Below, in pieces: positions 46,658-59,382 of a DNA stretch of 64,000 bases. Made by a program: the position numbers and the translations under genes. Positions within the stretch are counted from its first letter, which is position 1. Every line of letters starts with the position of its first letter. Source of the stretch: Artocarpus heterophyllus (lineage: Eukaryota; Streptophyta; Magnoliopsida; Rosales; Moraceae); NCBI GenBank assembly GCA_025403435.1, contig CM046330.1, forward strand, positions 17,878,239-17,942,238. Reading direction: 5' to 3'. The notes under the pieces were generated by a model. That model ran no database searches, was not told the DNA's origin, and saw only the letters and a program-made list of their open reading frames with translations.

Positions 46658-47579
46658 AAACGTCTTGAAAACCCCTACAAAGCAACAAATAAAAGCGAAA
46701 ACATTTAGAAAATGGCGGCCAAAAAATGACTGCAAGTTAAGAATGACAAACAATTAAACGACAGGATTTACTGAAATGCCAATTACTTCAAGAAAAGACG
46801 GGTTTGTAAAAATAGAACATTAGAATAACGTCATCTATCCTTAAAAATTAAGACAGTAAGACAACATAAATTTGAATTCGAGAGCTCCTAAAAAATACCA
46901 AACCCCGTAAAGACAGTAACTACAAATGAAAGATCTACTATAAACAACGATTATTCAAAGAAAAAAATTATTGAGCATCGACTCTTGGAAATAGCAAAAC
47001 GTATTTTCATTCATTTTTCACACAAAAAATATAAAGACAATCCCTCACACTATTTGTATAGGAAAAAAACACTAAAAAAAGGAAACTATTACAAATAGGA
47101 AAGTAAACTACTTATACTCTATTTTGTATTGGTTTGGTTCTAGTCAACTTTTCAGTTAGGAATAGTATAAAGCTCTCACATGCTACAATAAAAACAAAAA
47201 AGTTGCTATAGTGTAAAGTTAGTGTTTACAGTTCTAACCACCATGTCAAACACCCTATAAATAACATAAACTTCCCAATTATTTGACAACCTAATGGGAT
47301 TCTAAACAACATTAGGAAATAATTAAAAAAAATAGAAACTTAATATTTCCACACCCCTCTCATGTTGGTTAGCAACTTGAAAATAGGATTGGTGGAAGAT
47401 ATTCAACGACACTCTTCAATTAGATCAATGAGACCAATGAAATCAATATTATCAATAAGATCAAAGAAATCAAAGGATCAAGGAGATCAAGGAATTTAAC
47501 GGGGACAATGGATCAAAGGAATCGGAGGATCAATAGGGTCTACGAATTAAAGGGAGTGAGTGTTTATGAAGTTCACAAC
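46658..47579. other. AT-rich spacer with purine-rich short repeats
   Basis: Around 47410-47540 the motif 'ATCAA(A/T)GA' recurs irregularly. No coding similarity recognised. Confidence 0.4.
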
Positions 47580-48352
47580 ACATAGTTGAAATTTGGATCT
47601 TTTAATACCACAAAAAGATCATCTGCAGCTGCAACCAATGCCAAAAAACTTTCAGCAGCGTCAGCTTGTGTATTCGTTTCAACGATTACGGCTCTAGAGG
47701 TAACTTTATAATTCTTTCTCTGTGGATCATGATTATTTTTCCATCATTCTTGATACCCAACAAGTTGTTGCAGTGAATGCATTTGTTGGTAAACTTCTTA
47801 GGCCTTATTTAATCCTACTAATGTTGAGGAGGCCAGTTTTGCTTGTGTCAATTTCGAGCTACCATGGCTAAAGGTTCAATGTTTTTTGTCTCCACACTCA
47901 AAGTGGCATGATGTATTGTTCCATATCGAACCAAAAACTGGCATTTTGTCTCCACACTCAAAGTGGCATGATGTATTGTTCCATATCGAACCAAAAACTG
48001 GCATTCTTCTAAATTTAGGACCGGTTCTTAGCTCGGAATTTCTACACGAAATTGGTCAAAATTTCATCTAATCCAGCAAAAAATATGTGAACCAGTAGAC
48101 ATTCAATGGGCTTTTAGTTTGCTTTAATGCCATTGGGATCCTTCATGACCACTTTATCACAATGATCAAACTCGTGAAAAATTTTAATCTACTTTTTGTG
48201 ATAGGCAAGCAGATATTTTTCTATTTTGTTTAGCAAATAAGACCTTTTGATTTAAGTAGGAAACTTAAAAATCATTATTTCCATCATAGAAGGCCTTTAA
48301 TAAGGCACCCCAAATGTCGCGGGTAGTGGGCACGTGGAGATATTTCTTTATA
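47580..48352 (-). pseudogene. Copia Gag relic (UBN2-type) with internal duplication
   Basis: Minus-strand blocks over several frames: YLHVPTTRDIWGALLKAFYD at the right end, LNQKVLFAKQNRKISA, then IFHEFDHCDKVVMKDPNGIK and VHIFLLD. A CHFECGDK stretch, LVGYQEWWKNNHDPQRKN and AVIVETNTQADAAESFLALV follow at the left end. The order matches Copia gag proteins with the terminal YPxWW motif. Stops interrupt each block. The N-terminal quarter is missing where the LTR relic at 48360 begins. No LTR in the same orientation is attached, so it is a fragment. Confidence 0.65.
47887..48006. repeat. 60-bp tandem duplication in the Copia gag relic
   Basis: Two practically identical copies, each containing GTCTCCACACTCAAAGTGGC and ATATCGAACCAAAAACTG, lie head to tail (47887-47946 and 47947-48006). 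The period is a multiple of three, so it kept the local frame. The lack of divergence points to a recent event. Confidence 0.9.
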
Positions 48353-49816
48353 ACCTATTGTTACATTTGGTGCCCTAAGGATTAAATCATGTAATTGTTT
48401 TTGAGACATTTAATTGATAAGGATTTATTATTTATATCATACATCAATATTGTCCTCATTCGTTCATTTATGTTGAATATATGATAAGTAAACAAAAGTC
48501 TGACACTGTCATTCTAAAAACCTTTAAGATCATGTATATGATGAACGGATTTTGTGGAAGACATGAACCTTAAGGTGCTGGTCTAAATATAAAAGTTCTG
48601 CAATTGAGGGAATAAAGTTAGGCTCTTTATTCATGTTAAGATTGTTATGTTGTTTACATCCCTAACGGATGATAACTTGTTTTGGTTATCTGAGTGGGAC
48701 TTCGTGAGTAGAGATATTGGTATATTATCATTTGTGACTATATATTAGATCAGGACTAAAGATGAATTGATTTGGTTAATAAATCTGTTTGAATAAATCA
48801 ATTTACTTTAGACAATCATATGTGTTACATCTTCATCCTGAAATGTATTAATGAGTTTGTATCATGATTTGTGTCTTTGATATACCAATAGGTGACATCC
48901 TAAATTAAATGAAGGTACATATACCAATACATTGGAGACATGACTCTTGAATGACGTAGACTTGTTACTCCTAGATATTGAATCAATAGTTCTTTTATAG
49001 AGTTAATGATATTCTCTAATAGAAATTATCTTGTAATTAGAAAATTGAAGCGCTTAACCATTTGGAAACATATGTGTAACTGAATGGTATATTATTTTTT
49101 GTGTTAGTTATGAAAAGTAGGTATTCTAGTTGTGAGATAATGGAACATAAGATAAATATAATTGGAAAAATAAAACAAAATTTATCCTTAAGCCGATTAT
49201 AAATATCCTATGGGGATGTTATACATGATTTATGTCATGGACGAAAGACTTATTAGAGTTCAATAATTTATACATAGCTCGAGAGTGTAGCGGTAAGCTT
49301 TTAGTGGTATAGTTCTAGAGTTGATAATTGTAAAATATGCATGTTGGGGATATGCTATTTTATAATTATAGAAACTTGATTTATATATGTTCATTGGATT
49401 CCCTTTGCTAGCTCACACATTTTCCCGCAACGATATGGCATATTTTTCCTACAAATTAGTAGCTTATGTTATTCTTAGATTGGCTACAATTCAGTTGATT
49501 GGATTTAATAATTCATATTAGTTTATTGGTTGAATTAATCTTGAAAATTAATTCTAGATAAATATGTCGAATTATTTGAATATATTTTATTTGATATGTA
49601 ATTATATGCATATGATTGTTTTAATCAGATAACTTCTAGATTGGGTTATTTAAGTTAAAACTGAGACTCTATGAAAGATCCTAGAGTCAAATTGAAATGG
49701 TGGTTATCCAATCATATCAAAATGGGTGAACGAGTGGATTGAGTTGCTCGTTGGGAGCTTTGAAAGGCCGACATCAGGTCAGCCATGACCAGGCAGTCGA
49801 CTGCCATACACTAAGG

Positions 49817-52800
49817 TGTCACAACCCGCCTTTTCGGGCTGTGATTAAACTCTTTCTTCATTACTTTAGGGCAAAAATTTAGGAATTTTTTTTTTTTAAT
49901 ACAAATACTGTACATATATTGTTTAATAACCTGTGAGATACATACATATACTTGTGTTTACATATCCATCTTTCTCTTACAATATAGCTTATCAAACATT
50001 ACTTTCAAAATATTTTAAAATATCATACAGCGGAAAACATACTGCGGCGGAAACCATACCCAGTCTGCACACATCATCCGTCCGCCAGCTCATCATTATG
50101 ATTTATTCTGACCTTTTTGTCGGAATACCTACAGCATGAAAAACTTAATGAGCTAACGCCCAGTAAGTCCCATATAAACCCACATGCACATCCAATAAAA
50201 TGCATGATCATATTATGCTTTCTTATAATCCTTCATTATCCTTATCATTTCTTATCTTTAACTAGGGCCCAAGTGTTCGTACCATTGCGCACTTAGGTCC
50301 ACGTAACACCGTGACCATCCTGTAATCCTTAAACTCCCCTTGAGTCAGGAGTCGGTACGACACTTTTCTTAACTTTTGGTGATTCATTACCAATTCACTT
50401 ATTATGGTTAACATACCATGCATGAAGTGATGAGTACATGTTATACATAACATAATCTACATAAATACTTTTGTACGATATAGACCATACAGGTACATAC
50501 TTTATATACACACTGGTATACATTAATATACGCTCAGGTATATATAGCATAATGTACTAACAGGTACTTAACATAAAATATACACACTGGTATGCATTAA
50601 TATACGCTCAGGCATATATATATATATTCCATATACTCACAAGTATACCCTTTCTTTTATTTATAAATACTTATGTTATTGCATACATACAAGTATACAC
50701 CTTGATATACATACAAGTATACATATACACATTTTATACTCTAAGCCTATAATTTCATACTGTAGGTGGGATGGGTACTTACTTGATACAATTGTCGGGC
50801 AACTTAACCACGATATCCTTTCTTCTAGATTCCTAGGATCCTGTTGGCCAATTACAAAGCCATTAGCCAAATTTTACTATGTTTCGATACGAAACATTTG
50901 TTAGTTAATAAATTGAGTTGCATTACTATGTTTAACTCTAAAAACCACCGTTTTTTTTTCTTATTTCTATCTAACTTCACCATATCGTTTCTAACGAAGG
51001 GTGGAAACCTTTCTAGTCGTTTTCTAATCCCTTTGGAAACATTTTAAAGCGGTTCGGGTTATTTGGGCAGAAATGACGATTTTGCCCTCCGTAGGTTTAC
51101 TAACCTACCCGAGCTTGATTTCGTTATTCTTATAAAAATAACCATATATTCATTCTAAAATAACATCCTAGTGGGTCAAATCTCTTTATTTCTCAATTAT
51201 GCCCTATTTTCATTAAACTTTGCGGTTTAGTCCATGAACCGAATATTTTGACGATTTTAGCCCCGAAACTAAAATTTACTTCTTTGCACCAGAATTTTCT
51301 ATTTTTGTCAAGGATCATTTTTGCTCAAAGTACCATATTCAAAATCCTTTGAGAAATGACGTTTTTGCCCCTTTTCAAATTTTTCACAATTTCCATAAAT
51401 TCTTGAAAAATTAAAATCTCATAAACGATTCAGTTTTTTGATGAACCGTCCACGACGCCTAACAGTTTCATCGAGATCTACAACTTTTGTGTTTTAACTT
51501 TTTCCAAAATATCACTGTACAAGGGTGTTTTTGGCTAATTTCCAATTCTGCCGAGAGGAATTTTTTTCTTTCAATTTAGTCCCTATGGCATTTTTACATA
51601 AATCCATTTCAAACTTGCAATTTTACCCCTGCAGAAATCATTTCATACCTTAATCAATACATTCCCATGCTCAAACATCATCTTTGCAAAGTTTAACCTC
51701 AAAATTACAAAAATACCATTTTTACAAAAATTACCGATTTACACTAAAACAAAAATTTCCATAACTCAAACTTATCATACACCATATATACATGAACTTC
51801 CATCAAATACATGTTCAAAACCCCTCATGGGTTTGAAAGAACAAAAATCAAAACAAAATCTATAAAATTTCAAACTTTAAAGCTTAAAACTTACCAAAAT
51901 AACACCCTTTTGGTTTGAAGCTTTCAAAATCCTTTTAGACTCCCTCCTAAGCTTCCTTTCCATACAAAAATACCATGGATTAATCTCTTGTCCTTTGCCC
52001 ATGAAAAATCCCTTGAAAACCCATTAAAAGTTTAGGATTTTACCTTAAACTTGTGGGAAAATCCTTGTTCTTGCTTGTAAAATTTGTTGGGGGCTATTTT
52101 TGCAAGATTTGGGGCTGAGAAATTTTTTTTTGGGAGCAGAACTATGGCTGCCGAAACTTTGGTGGAAAGAAAAGAAAAGAAAACTTTGATAAACTTGCCA
52201 TAAATGCATGTTTATCTCATTTGGTGACTCATGGTAACCCATGAGTACACCACTAGGTGTCACAAAATGATTGGGCCACTTTTCTTGACATGTGGCCCAA
52301 TAGAAAAGCAAAAAGTGTCCACTTTATGGAGTTAAAAATTTATACTGTGTAATTTTTTACCACACAGTATTTTTCCTATACTGCCGTGGCCAATTCAGTG
52401 TACTTTCTATCCTTAGACTGTATAAAAATATTTAACTTACTTTTCGTTTACTTTTTGAGGCCAATCATAACATTTTTCATATCTGTGTTTTTATTTAGCA
52501 GTATTCTTATACTGCTCTGGCCTCCTTTCTACTCCCGGTTAGGGTTAGGACAACCTCTACGTCCTATTTACATTCTAATCATTCATTCGTTTATATCACA
52601 ATTTCATAATTAATTGTGACATGAAATTCATTTTATGGATATTATGCACAAATCTCTGAGTCATCAAACTCATAAAATTTGTATTTTATAATATCCACCA
52701 TTGCATTATATATGCCATAAAATTTGCAATCAATGTTGCTCATTCATATTTTATTGTAATTTTCACATAAATTACAATTTTTACACAATTTCATATTTTT

Positions 52801-52870
52801 AAGAATAAATTCATTAATTAAACCTAATTAAATATTAGGTTTTATTGATGACGTTTTCTCGGTCATTACA
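49817..52870 (-). mobile_element. Solo LTR, Tekay-like Gypsy, 3054 bp
   Basis: Starts TGTCACAACCCG and ends CGGTCATTACA, flanked by identical TAAGG (49812-49816 and 52871-52875). Read on the minus strand it starts TGTAATGACCG, as Tekay/Del LTRs do. It contains the typical TTACTGGGCGTTAGCTCATT phrase (about 50145-50165, minus strand). There is no coding capacity. It is the best preserved relative of the LTR that hosts the Tat element. Confidence 0.87.
50505..50620. repeat. Short tandem repeat within the 3.05-kb solo LTR
   Basis: TATACACACTGGTAT followed by ATTAATATACGCTCAGG occurs twice, 74 bp apart (from 50505 and from 50579). Looser 'CAAGTATAC' repeats follow at 50640-50730. Confidence 0.7.
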
Positions 52871-53369
52871 TAAGGGGTTGACCGTCCTTGCCAGATCGAA
52901 AAAATGCATTTTATGCTTTTTTGTTACACAATTTGATTCCAGATCGAGTTTTGAAGCACAATCTAAAAAACATGAGTGCTCTACCAATCATTATATATAG
53001 AAAAACGTGTTCCTATAGTTATTTAGATCGCTTGAGAAATTTAGAGAGGTTTCTAGTCAGAGATACTCTGAATTTCCCTTAGAATTATTGTTCAACATCA
53101 AGAACCTTAATTCTTAGTTTTCTCTTTTCCATGTTACCGATTATGAAAAAAAAAAGAATAGCAAAGAAAACCAGTAGGTTGAGGCTCTTCTGATCGCGAT
53201 TCTCTCGTAGCAGTTCTGAGAATTTTGTTTAGTTAGATGTTCGATGTCTGGTCTAGATCAAGTACAAAGATCTTTGTTTAGTTTATCGTATATAGCATCT
53301 CTAACGTGTTTTATGAAAAGGATTTTATTAAAAATTTTAAATTCCACTGTATACTCGTTTTCTAACATG

Positions 53370-54263
53370 TATGGAGTCATGGACATCAACAGCCGCCGCT
53401 TTACTTTTTGATTTTAAACGTATCACTTTTCGTATATATTTTCTGATTCAACAAATGGCTTTATTTTGCTACAAATATAAGAAAGTTTCTCCCTTTCAAT
53501 AATATATAACTCCATCAGTTGAGACTAAACATCATTGTTTATTCATTGAAAATTGTTCTAGCATTAAAGATGACTTCAAATTGAACAACAATACGAACAT
53601 ATTTTGTCCCAGATGATTCAATATTTTTTTAATTGACAAACAGAGCACAATAAAGTGCATACTTAGAAAGATTTCAATGTTATGTTCTAGCTTGTTTTGT
53701 AATAGTCCCACATTCGTCTGGAATTATTTATAACTAGTCCTTGACCTATATACATAGGGCATGACTTCTCTTAGTTTTAACATCCTAAAATTTGGGGATT
53801 TCTTTATGCATTTGTTATATATTTTAGGAGTTGCTGGAATTAGTGGATTTTTCAATTTCGTTATTTCAATTTTTCAATACTCTAGAGTCCTTCCCTTTCT
53901 CACACAAATCTATCAATATCTTAAGGAAAGTAACGTTCAACCATGGAAGGAACAAATACCTAATATTTTGTACTCCATTATCCTATTGAAAGTTTTATCA
54001 ATCTAGCTGCTATCTTGGATATCAGCTTTTTAGTTATGATATAGGTTTACCCCCAAAATCTATGCCGTCATAATTTTTGACTTGTGCCAACACATAGTTA
54101 AGCTCAAAATACTCCATGACTCTCTCATTGATCTTTTTTGACATTTCTAAGCAACTTGAAGGTGGAAGCTCAAACATATTGTGATCAATAAAACCATGCA
54201 CAAATGTATTATGAATAAAAAAAATATTATATGGGAATCTTACTAATAAGATCGTAAAAGTGT
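53370..54263. other. AT-rich spacer
   Basis: A phrase TAGTCCCACATTCGTCTGG at about 53704 followed by a TATATACATAGGG stretch resembles the U3 of some short plant LTRs, but no partner repeat was found. The 81-codon frame at 53761-54006 has hydrophobic stretches but no family I recognise. Confidence 0.35.
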
Positions 54264-54271
54264 GCATTTTC

Positions 54272-56214
54272 TAGAGGTGAATAGCGGGCGGTTTGGTGGT
54301 TTTTGGGCCGGTGCGGTTTGGTTTTTTCGGATGGTGAGTTGGCGATTAACCAACCCTCAAACAGCCCACCATATATCGGGCGGTTTCAGTTTGGTTTTGG
54401 GCTGTTGCAGGCGGGTTGAGGCAGTTTAGACCTATGCTATTGCCCAATGTAATTTTTTAGACTTTAAAAAAAATGAAGAAAATTTGTAGAAAATAAAAGA
54501 TGATAATATATAAAGCATTTGCGACAACAAGCAAATTTGATGCTTAAAGACAATGACCATATTCACAAGTACAAATTAAGAAACATATCATTCACTGCAA
54601 CAAGAAACATCAACTACAGATGAAGTGACGAACAAAGTCAAGAGTCCATAAAGATTAAAGTCTATTCACTGGGTTCGAAAATAATAGAATACTACAAATG
54701 AAATGATGAACAACGTCAAGTGTTCCTTTTCTTTTTAGGGCCTTTCTCTACTAACTTACTTGATTTGAATTTTGATTACTTCACAAAATAATAGGAGAAT
54801 TTTCAATTTTCAATATGTCAAGAGGCAGCCGATTAGTGGTGTTATTAAAGTTAATTGGTTATTGAGTTATGTGCAAAAGACTTTCAGCCCCTCTAAAAGC
54901 AAGACCAAACTCCCTTCAAGTAATGAACAAAATTGCAAAGGAATTTTTAGAATTTTCTTATTTGGCCCAACAGATCTTGATTAAGGCAGCTACTTGAGGA
55001 TTTATATTAGTTGGAATCTCAAGCCTTCGGTTGTTGAAACCAACTGCTGCTACAACCTGAGAAATGTTGATGTATCATATTTCATGAACTAAGAATTTCA
55101 CAATTAGTAAGCCAGAAACATAGGTCCATCATAACTAAAAATATATATGCTACAAATAGTATCATTCCTTCATACAAACAAGCAAAAAAGACAAATTTAT
55201 AAAGAAGACAAACCAATATGAAATACAAAACAAGTAACATGTACTAAGACAAATTTGTCATTTGTCCCAGTGAATGAATACAATTTATGACTGTTAAGTA
55301 AAGTTCAAGAGCTTCCGTCCAAAGTATGAGAGTTAATGAATTCCAAAATCTTACCTCCTAAACCTTCTGTCCAATCACTTGAATAAAAGCAGGTGTGGTT
55401 CTAAAACACAAGGAAAAAAATGATGAAAGTGTAAATACACAATATAAAAAATCATACACGTACAACAAAATATATTTAGGATTTCATAAAAAACTTCGGT
55501 TCCTCCCATTCCCACATTCAAATTCCCTTGAAAAGTGACCACTAAGAATACCTGATAAAACAGGATAGGAATCACCTAAACTTCTTGGCGTTCTGTTTTC
55601 ATTTTGGGCTCCTAGGTAATCAATACCTTCCAATGATTCTATCTCTGATAAATCCCACTTCTTTCTTGAATGAGTTTTGTTATTCTCTTCCTCTGAACCA
55701 TAATCAAAAGCTGCTCTGACTCGTGTACTAAGACATTGCAAAACTAGAGCCAAAGATCCCTGCAAACAATTTTGAACCATTACTTACCTTTTTTCTTCCA
55801 CTAACCAGAGCAGATAAATAAATAAAAAAAAGCAAAAAAACCAACAAAAATACTTACAATGAGCAGAATCAATCATTGAACTGAAACGGGGGCCGGCCGA
55901 TTAGGGAGAACAGAAAGAAGAAGAAGACGATTAGGGAGAAGAGAACTGGGAAGAAGAAAAGAAAAGAGGGAAAGAGGGGCTGGGGCTGAATGCATGCAGT
56001 GTAGATTTAGGTCATGACTCGTGAGCTTGTGGTTGGATGAGTTTAGATAGTTTTAGTTTTTTTTAATATATAGGGTTTGGGTTAAATTCGCCCTCAAAAA
56101 CTTAAAACCGAACCCACCCACCAGTGGGTTGCTAACATAAACCCACTTTTTTCAAGATGGGCGGGCGCGGGCACGAGCGGTTGGCGGGTGCGGGGTGGTT
56201 TTTGTATAGCCCTA
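54272..56214. mobile_element. Non-autonomous hAT-superfamily DNA transposon, 1943 bp
   Basis: Flanked by the identical 8-bp duplication GCATTTTC (54264-54271 and 56215-56222), the length hAT elements make. The ends are short inverted repeats (TAGAGGTGAATA left; TAGGGCTATACA right, inverted). They are followed on both sides by G-rich GGGCGG/GGCGGG subterminal blocks and, inverted, CCACCC runs. No transposase (BED finger, DDE core or hAT dimerisation motif) was seen. Exon-like pieces on the minus strand lie at about 55480-55900. Confidence 0.78.
55480..55900 (-). other. Exon-like segment of unknown origin inside the hAT element
   Basis: On the minus strand, pyrimidine-rich leader-like sequence (55990 to 55895) runs into ATGATTGATTCT, followed by a GTAAGTATTT splice-donor-like sequence. 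Further on, TTTGCAG precedes a stretch coding GSLALVLQCLSTRVRAAFDY and RKKWDLSEIESLEGIDYLG without stops until about 55484. This looks like the 5' exons of a gene, either the element's own lost transposase gene or a captured host fragment. I do not recognise the protein. Confidence 0.35.
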
Positions 56215-56222
56215 GCATTTTC

Positions 56223-58758
56223 AAAGGATAAAATAATTTGTTTATGCTTTTCTTTTTCATTAAATCCATTAATTATAGCATTTATATGATAATTAGTATT
56301 TTAGTGTGTTTGTGTAAAAATATGTTTAAAAAATATGTTTTTAGTGTGTTTTTATGTTTAATAAAATTTTTAGTAATTTTTAGAATCATCTCTATATATT
56401 ATATAATTAATTAGTTTGAAAATAATTAAAACCATAAAAATAATGTTGTGTGATTTTATTTTGAGACTTAAAATGTTTGTTTTGAGTGTGTTCTATGTTC
56501 TATTATTTTTATAGTAATTTCTAAAATAATAAGGTTTGTTAATTTGAAAAGTTTTTATATATTTTTAGTAATTTTTGTGTGTTTTATTGTAAAATAAATA
56601 TGTTTAATTATTGTAAAAATTATGTATGTAAAATAATTAATTTTGGTTTATTTATTTTGTTTTAGATTTAAAATCTGCAAGGAAAACAGAAGAAAACAGA
56701 GCAAAAAGGCCAAAAAGGACCTTAAATGCTCAAGAAATAAAAAAAAGAAAGAAATTAAAAACAAAAATTATAACACGTGGCAAGCTCAGAGCTGCACGAT
56801 CGCCACCACCCAGATCATCTCGATTGTCCATGTACTGCCTTCCCCCTCGCGGAATCATGTGTTACAATGCTCACTTTTGTGCTTTCTCCTCTTTGTTAGA
56901 TCTGCCTACTTTGACTTAATCCAATGGTCACCAGTTGTTCCTTCCTTCCTAGTTGACCTGCGCCCTTACTTTCAATCTAGTTCATTCACTGAGTCAAACT
57001 ATGCGCATCCGAAGGCCCCAATCGTGCCCTCATGCTAGCATAGTGCTCCGTGCTCCACTAGATTAGCAAGGAAAATCTGGATTCTCCAGATTCATTTGAG
57101 AAGAAAAAAATAATAAATAAAAAATAAAAAATACAATTAGATGTTAATCTGATTCATAATGCATGGTTGGCAAAAAAATATTCAAAAAATTCCAAAAATC
57201 CTACTCGTTTTCAACCTACAAATATCCCAATAAATTAATAAAAATATTAGAAAAATGAATAAAAATGTAAAAAAAATCTTGTAAATAATGAATTTTCTCA
57301 CCTATAAATAGCCCCTTCATGGCTTGTATTCTTCACTCCTTCTCCTTGTGAGAAATTCCTTTCCTCTTATAAAATATAGTCCTAAGTTTAGTTTTAGTTT
57401 TTCTTAATTTCTAGTTTTATATTTTATGTAAAATATTCTAGTTTCTATGTTGTAAAATAGTTGTGCTTAGTAAAAATATGTGTGTTTCTACCTTCAATAT
57501 GTCTTTCTAGATTTTCTTTTTACTAAGGAGAGAGGGAGAAATTCTGGCAAAATTAAGGTAAATATTTTTAGTTTTTTAAATATTTTCTAAGTTGTTATAA
57601 TGTCAAAATCATTTTTAGAAAACTTATGATTTTCATGTTAACTTAGCTAAAACTCTTGCAAAATTATGTTTTGATTTACTGTAGACATAAGCTGGCATGA
57701 GTAATGCTTAGAAACACTTTGACTATTACTAGATAGTAAATAGCACAGTAAATGCTTAACTGTAATTTTGTTGGTAATTTTAGTTAATTAATTTTGAAAT
57801 CATGCTTATTTGTTAAAAATGAGTTTTTGATGCATTATAGACGTGAATTGGCACATTAAATGCTTGGTAACTCTTGATTTATTATAAACAAAAGATGTTA
57901 TATTGCATACTTAAAACATTTTAATAAATAATTTTAGAAAAACTAAAAAATAACTTAATTGCAATAATTGAACCTTTAATCTTCAACGTTTGTTAAAATT
58001 ATTGTTTCTTTCAAGTTAATATACACTTATTAAAGTTCTATTTACCATTCTAATTTAAGTCATATTTCTCATTATTGATATTCCAAAAATCACAAAAAAA
58101 ATCTAAAAATAGAAAAAGTAAAAAAATGTTTAAATATTGTAAATAAAATTAACTCCTCAAATTTTTCAACTAAGATAATATAACTGATATATTGGACCTT
58201 TGTAATATCTTTTCTTGGTGGGATCAATTTTAGATTCACCGATTTTTATTTCTTGAATAACCTTTTACTTAAGGTTATATTGGACTTACACTTTTAAGAC
58301 ACAAACACTTACTATTACAAAATAAACGGAAATTTTAATATTATGCAAGATGAAGTTTCGCAAAAAATGAAATAAAATAAAATAAGCCGAAATATTTCTA
58401 TTATATAAGGCGCTTGGTACCAAATCCCTAGATTTGATGCGCCTTTTTTTTGAAATGTCCCTTCCAAACTCTTTTTTTAGTTTTTGGTTTTTTTTTTCTC
58501 TTTCTTTTCCTTTTTTTCTTTTTCATTCTATTTTTTGGACTTCTCACTTTTTTTTAACTTTTTCATCTCTTTTTTTAATTGTCTTCTCTCTATTTAATTT
58601 TTTCATTCTTCCTGCAATGCCTCATTTTTGTTTATTCTAACCTTTGTGCTCTTTTTTTTTTTTTTTTAAAGTTGCTTTCTCCCTAATATCTTATATATTT
58701 TCAAATTCATTTCATTTTTCTTACGTTTGTCCTTTTGGTTTTCTGGTATTTTCTTTTT

Positions 58759-58792
<34 letters not shown>

Positions 58793-59089
58793 TTCTCGTG
58801 ATACCACTTTTAACCACTATTTGCCTCATAAGTATCATTCTCTCTAATTTTTTCATACTGAAATAGTTTCTCTCATATATGTCCCGATCAAATATTTTTT
58901 AAGTTGACTTTCCTATTGCTACTATCTCATAGTATCTTGTAATTAATTTTCTATATATTTTGATATGTTTCTAAAAAAGAATTATCTGATTTGTCTATAC
59001 ATACTTACTCTTTCTCTCTCACACACATGTAACGAAAACACATGTTCTAATTGAAACGTGCATTTCAATCTATGTTCACAACAATAATT
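56223..59089. other. AT-rich sequence with an LTR-like promoter stretch
   Basis: Around 56640-57100 lies a less AT-rich, purine-then-pyrimidine patch with an open frame (56643-57038) lacking any motif. CCTATAAATAGCCCC at about 57301 followed by a CT-rich leader looks like an LTR promoter. Long T-runs fill 58440-58680 and (TA)n lies at about 58766-58790. No repeat pair or target duplication was found to delimit an element. Confidence 0.4.
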
Positions 59090-59380
59090 TGACCCATTAG
59101 TGATGACCCTTTTAGCGACGAATGCTTTAAAAACTTGTTCATTTTCTATAATCAGAGCCATTTTTAGCGATGACTGGTAGAAATCTCGCAGGAAGAGTTA
59201 TGGAAGTTGCCCTAAAAATGGACATTTAGTGATGGCTAGCTCGAAAACTCACCTACTTATACTAGAAAATGCTAGTTGGCCCTAGGAAAAAATAGTTTTG
59301 AGTGACGGCAACAATTGGTGCCCTTGCTAGCTATACTTTTTAGAGACAACAACATCTTCATCTTGATGCCATTATTTGTA
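59090..59380. mobile_element. CACTA-like subterminal repeat relic
   Basis: A degenerate motif of the form TTTAG(C/T)GA(C/T)G recurs at about 59111, 59164, 59228, 59298 and 59338, the spacing and style seen at the ends of CACTA elements. No CACTA terminus or transposase was seen, so it is a fragment. Its right edge meets the truncated Copia integrase. Confidence 0.4.
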
Positions 59381-59382
59381 TA

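Larger units (their letters stand above)
48360..53369 (+). mobile_element. LTR relic of the same family as the 42648 solo LTR, interrupted
   Basis: The start (TGTTACATTTGGTGCCCTAAGG) parallels TGTTAGACATG(T/A)...GCCCTAAGG at the minus-strand start of the 42648-44652 LTR. The end (AAATTCCACTGTATAC...TTTTCTAACA) parallels its end. Intermediate matches occur at 49620-49690 and 53150-53200 (AATAGCAAAGAA followed by GTTGAGGCTCTTCTG). The 3.05-kb solo LTR (49817-52870) splits it. It lies in the opposite orientation to the 42648 copy. No target duplication was recognised at its outer ends. Confidence 0.72.

Noticed and set aside
53690..53770. TAGTCCCACAT phrase as an LTR start
   Set aside because: Resembles U3 of some short plant LTRs, but no second copy, primer site or target duplication is present.
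56643..57038. 131-codon plus-strand open frame
   Set aside because: Lys/Asn-rich start and Ser/Pro-rich remainder with no motif; sits in LTR-like leader sequence.
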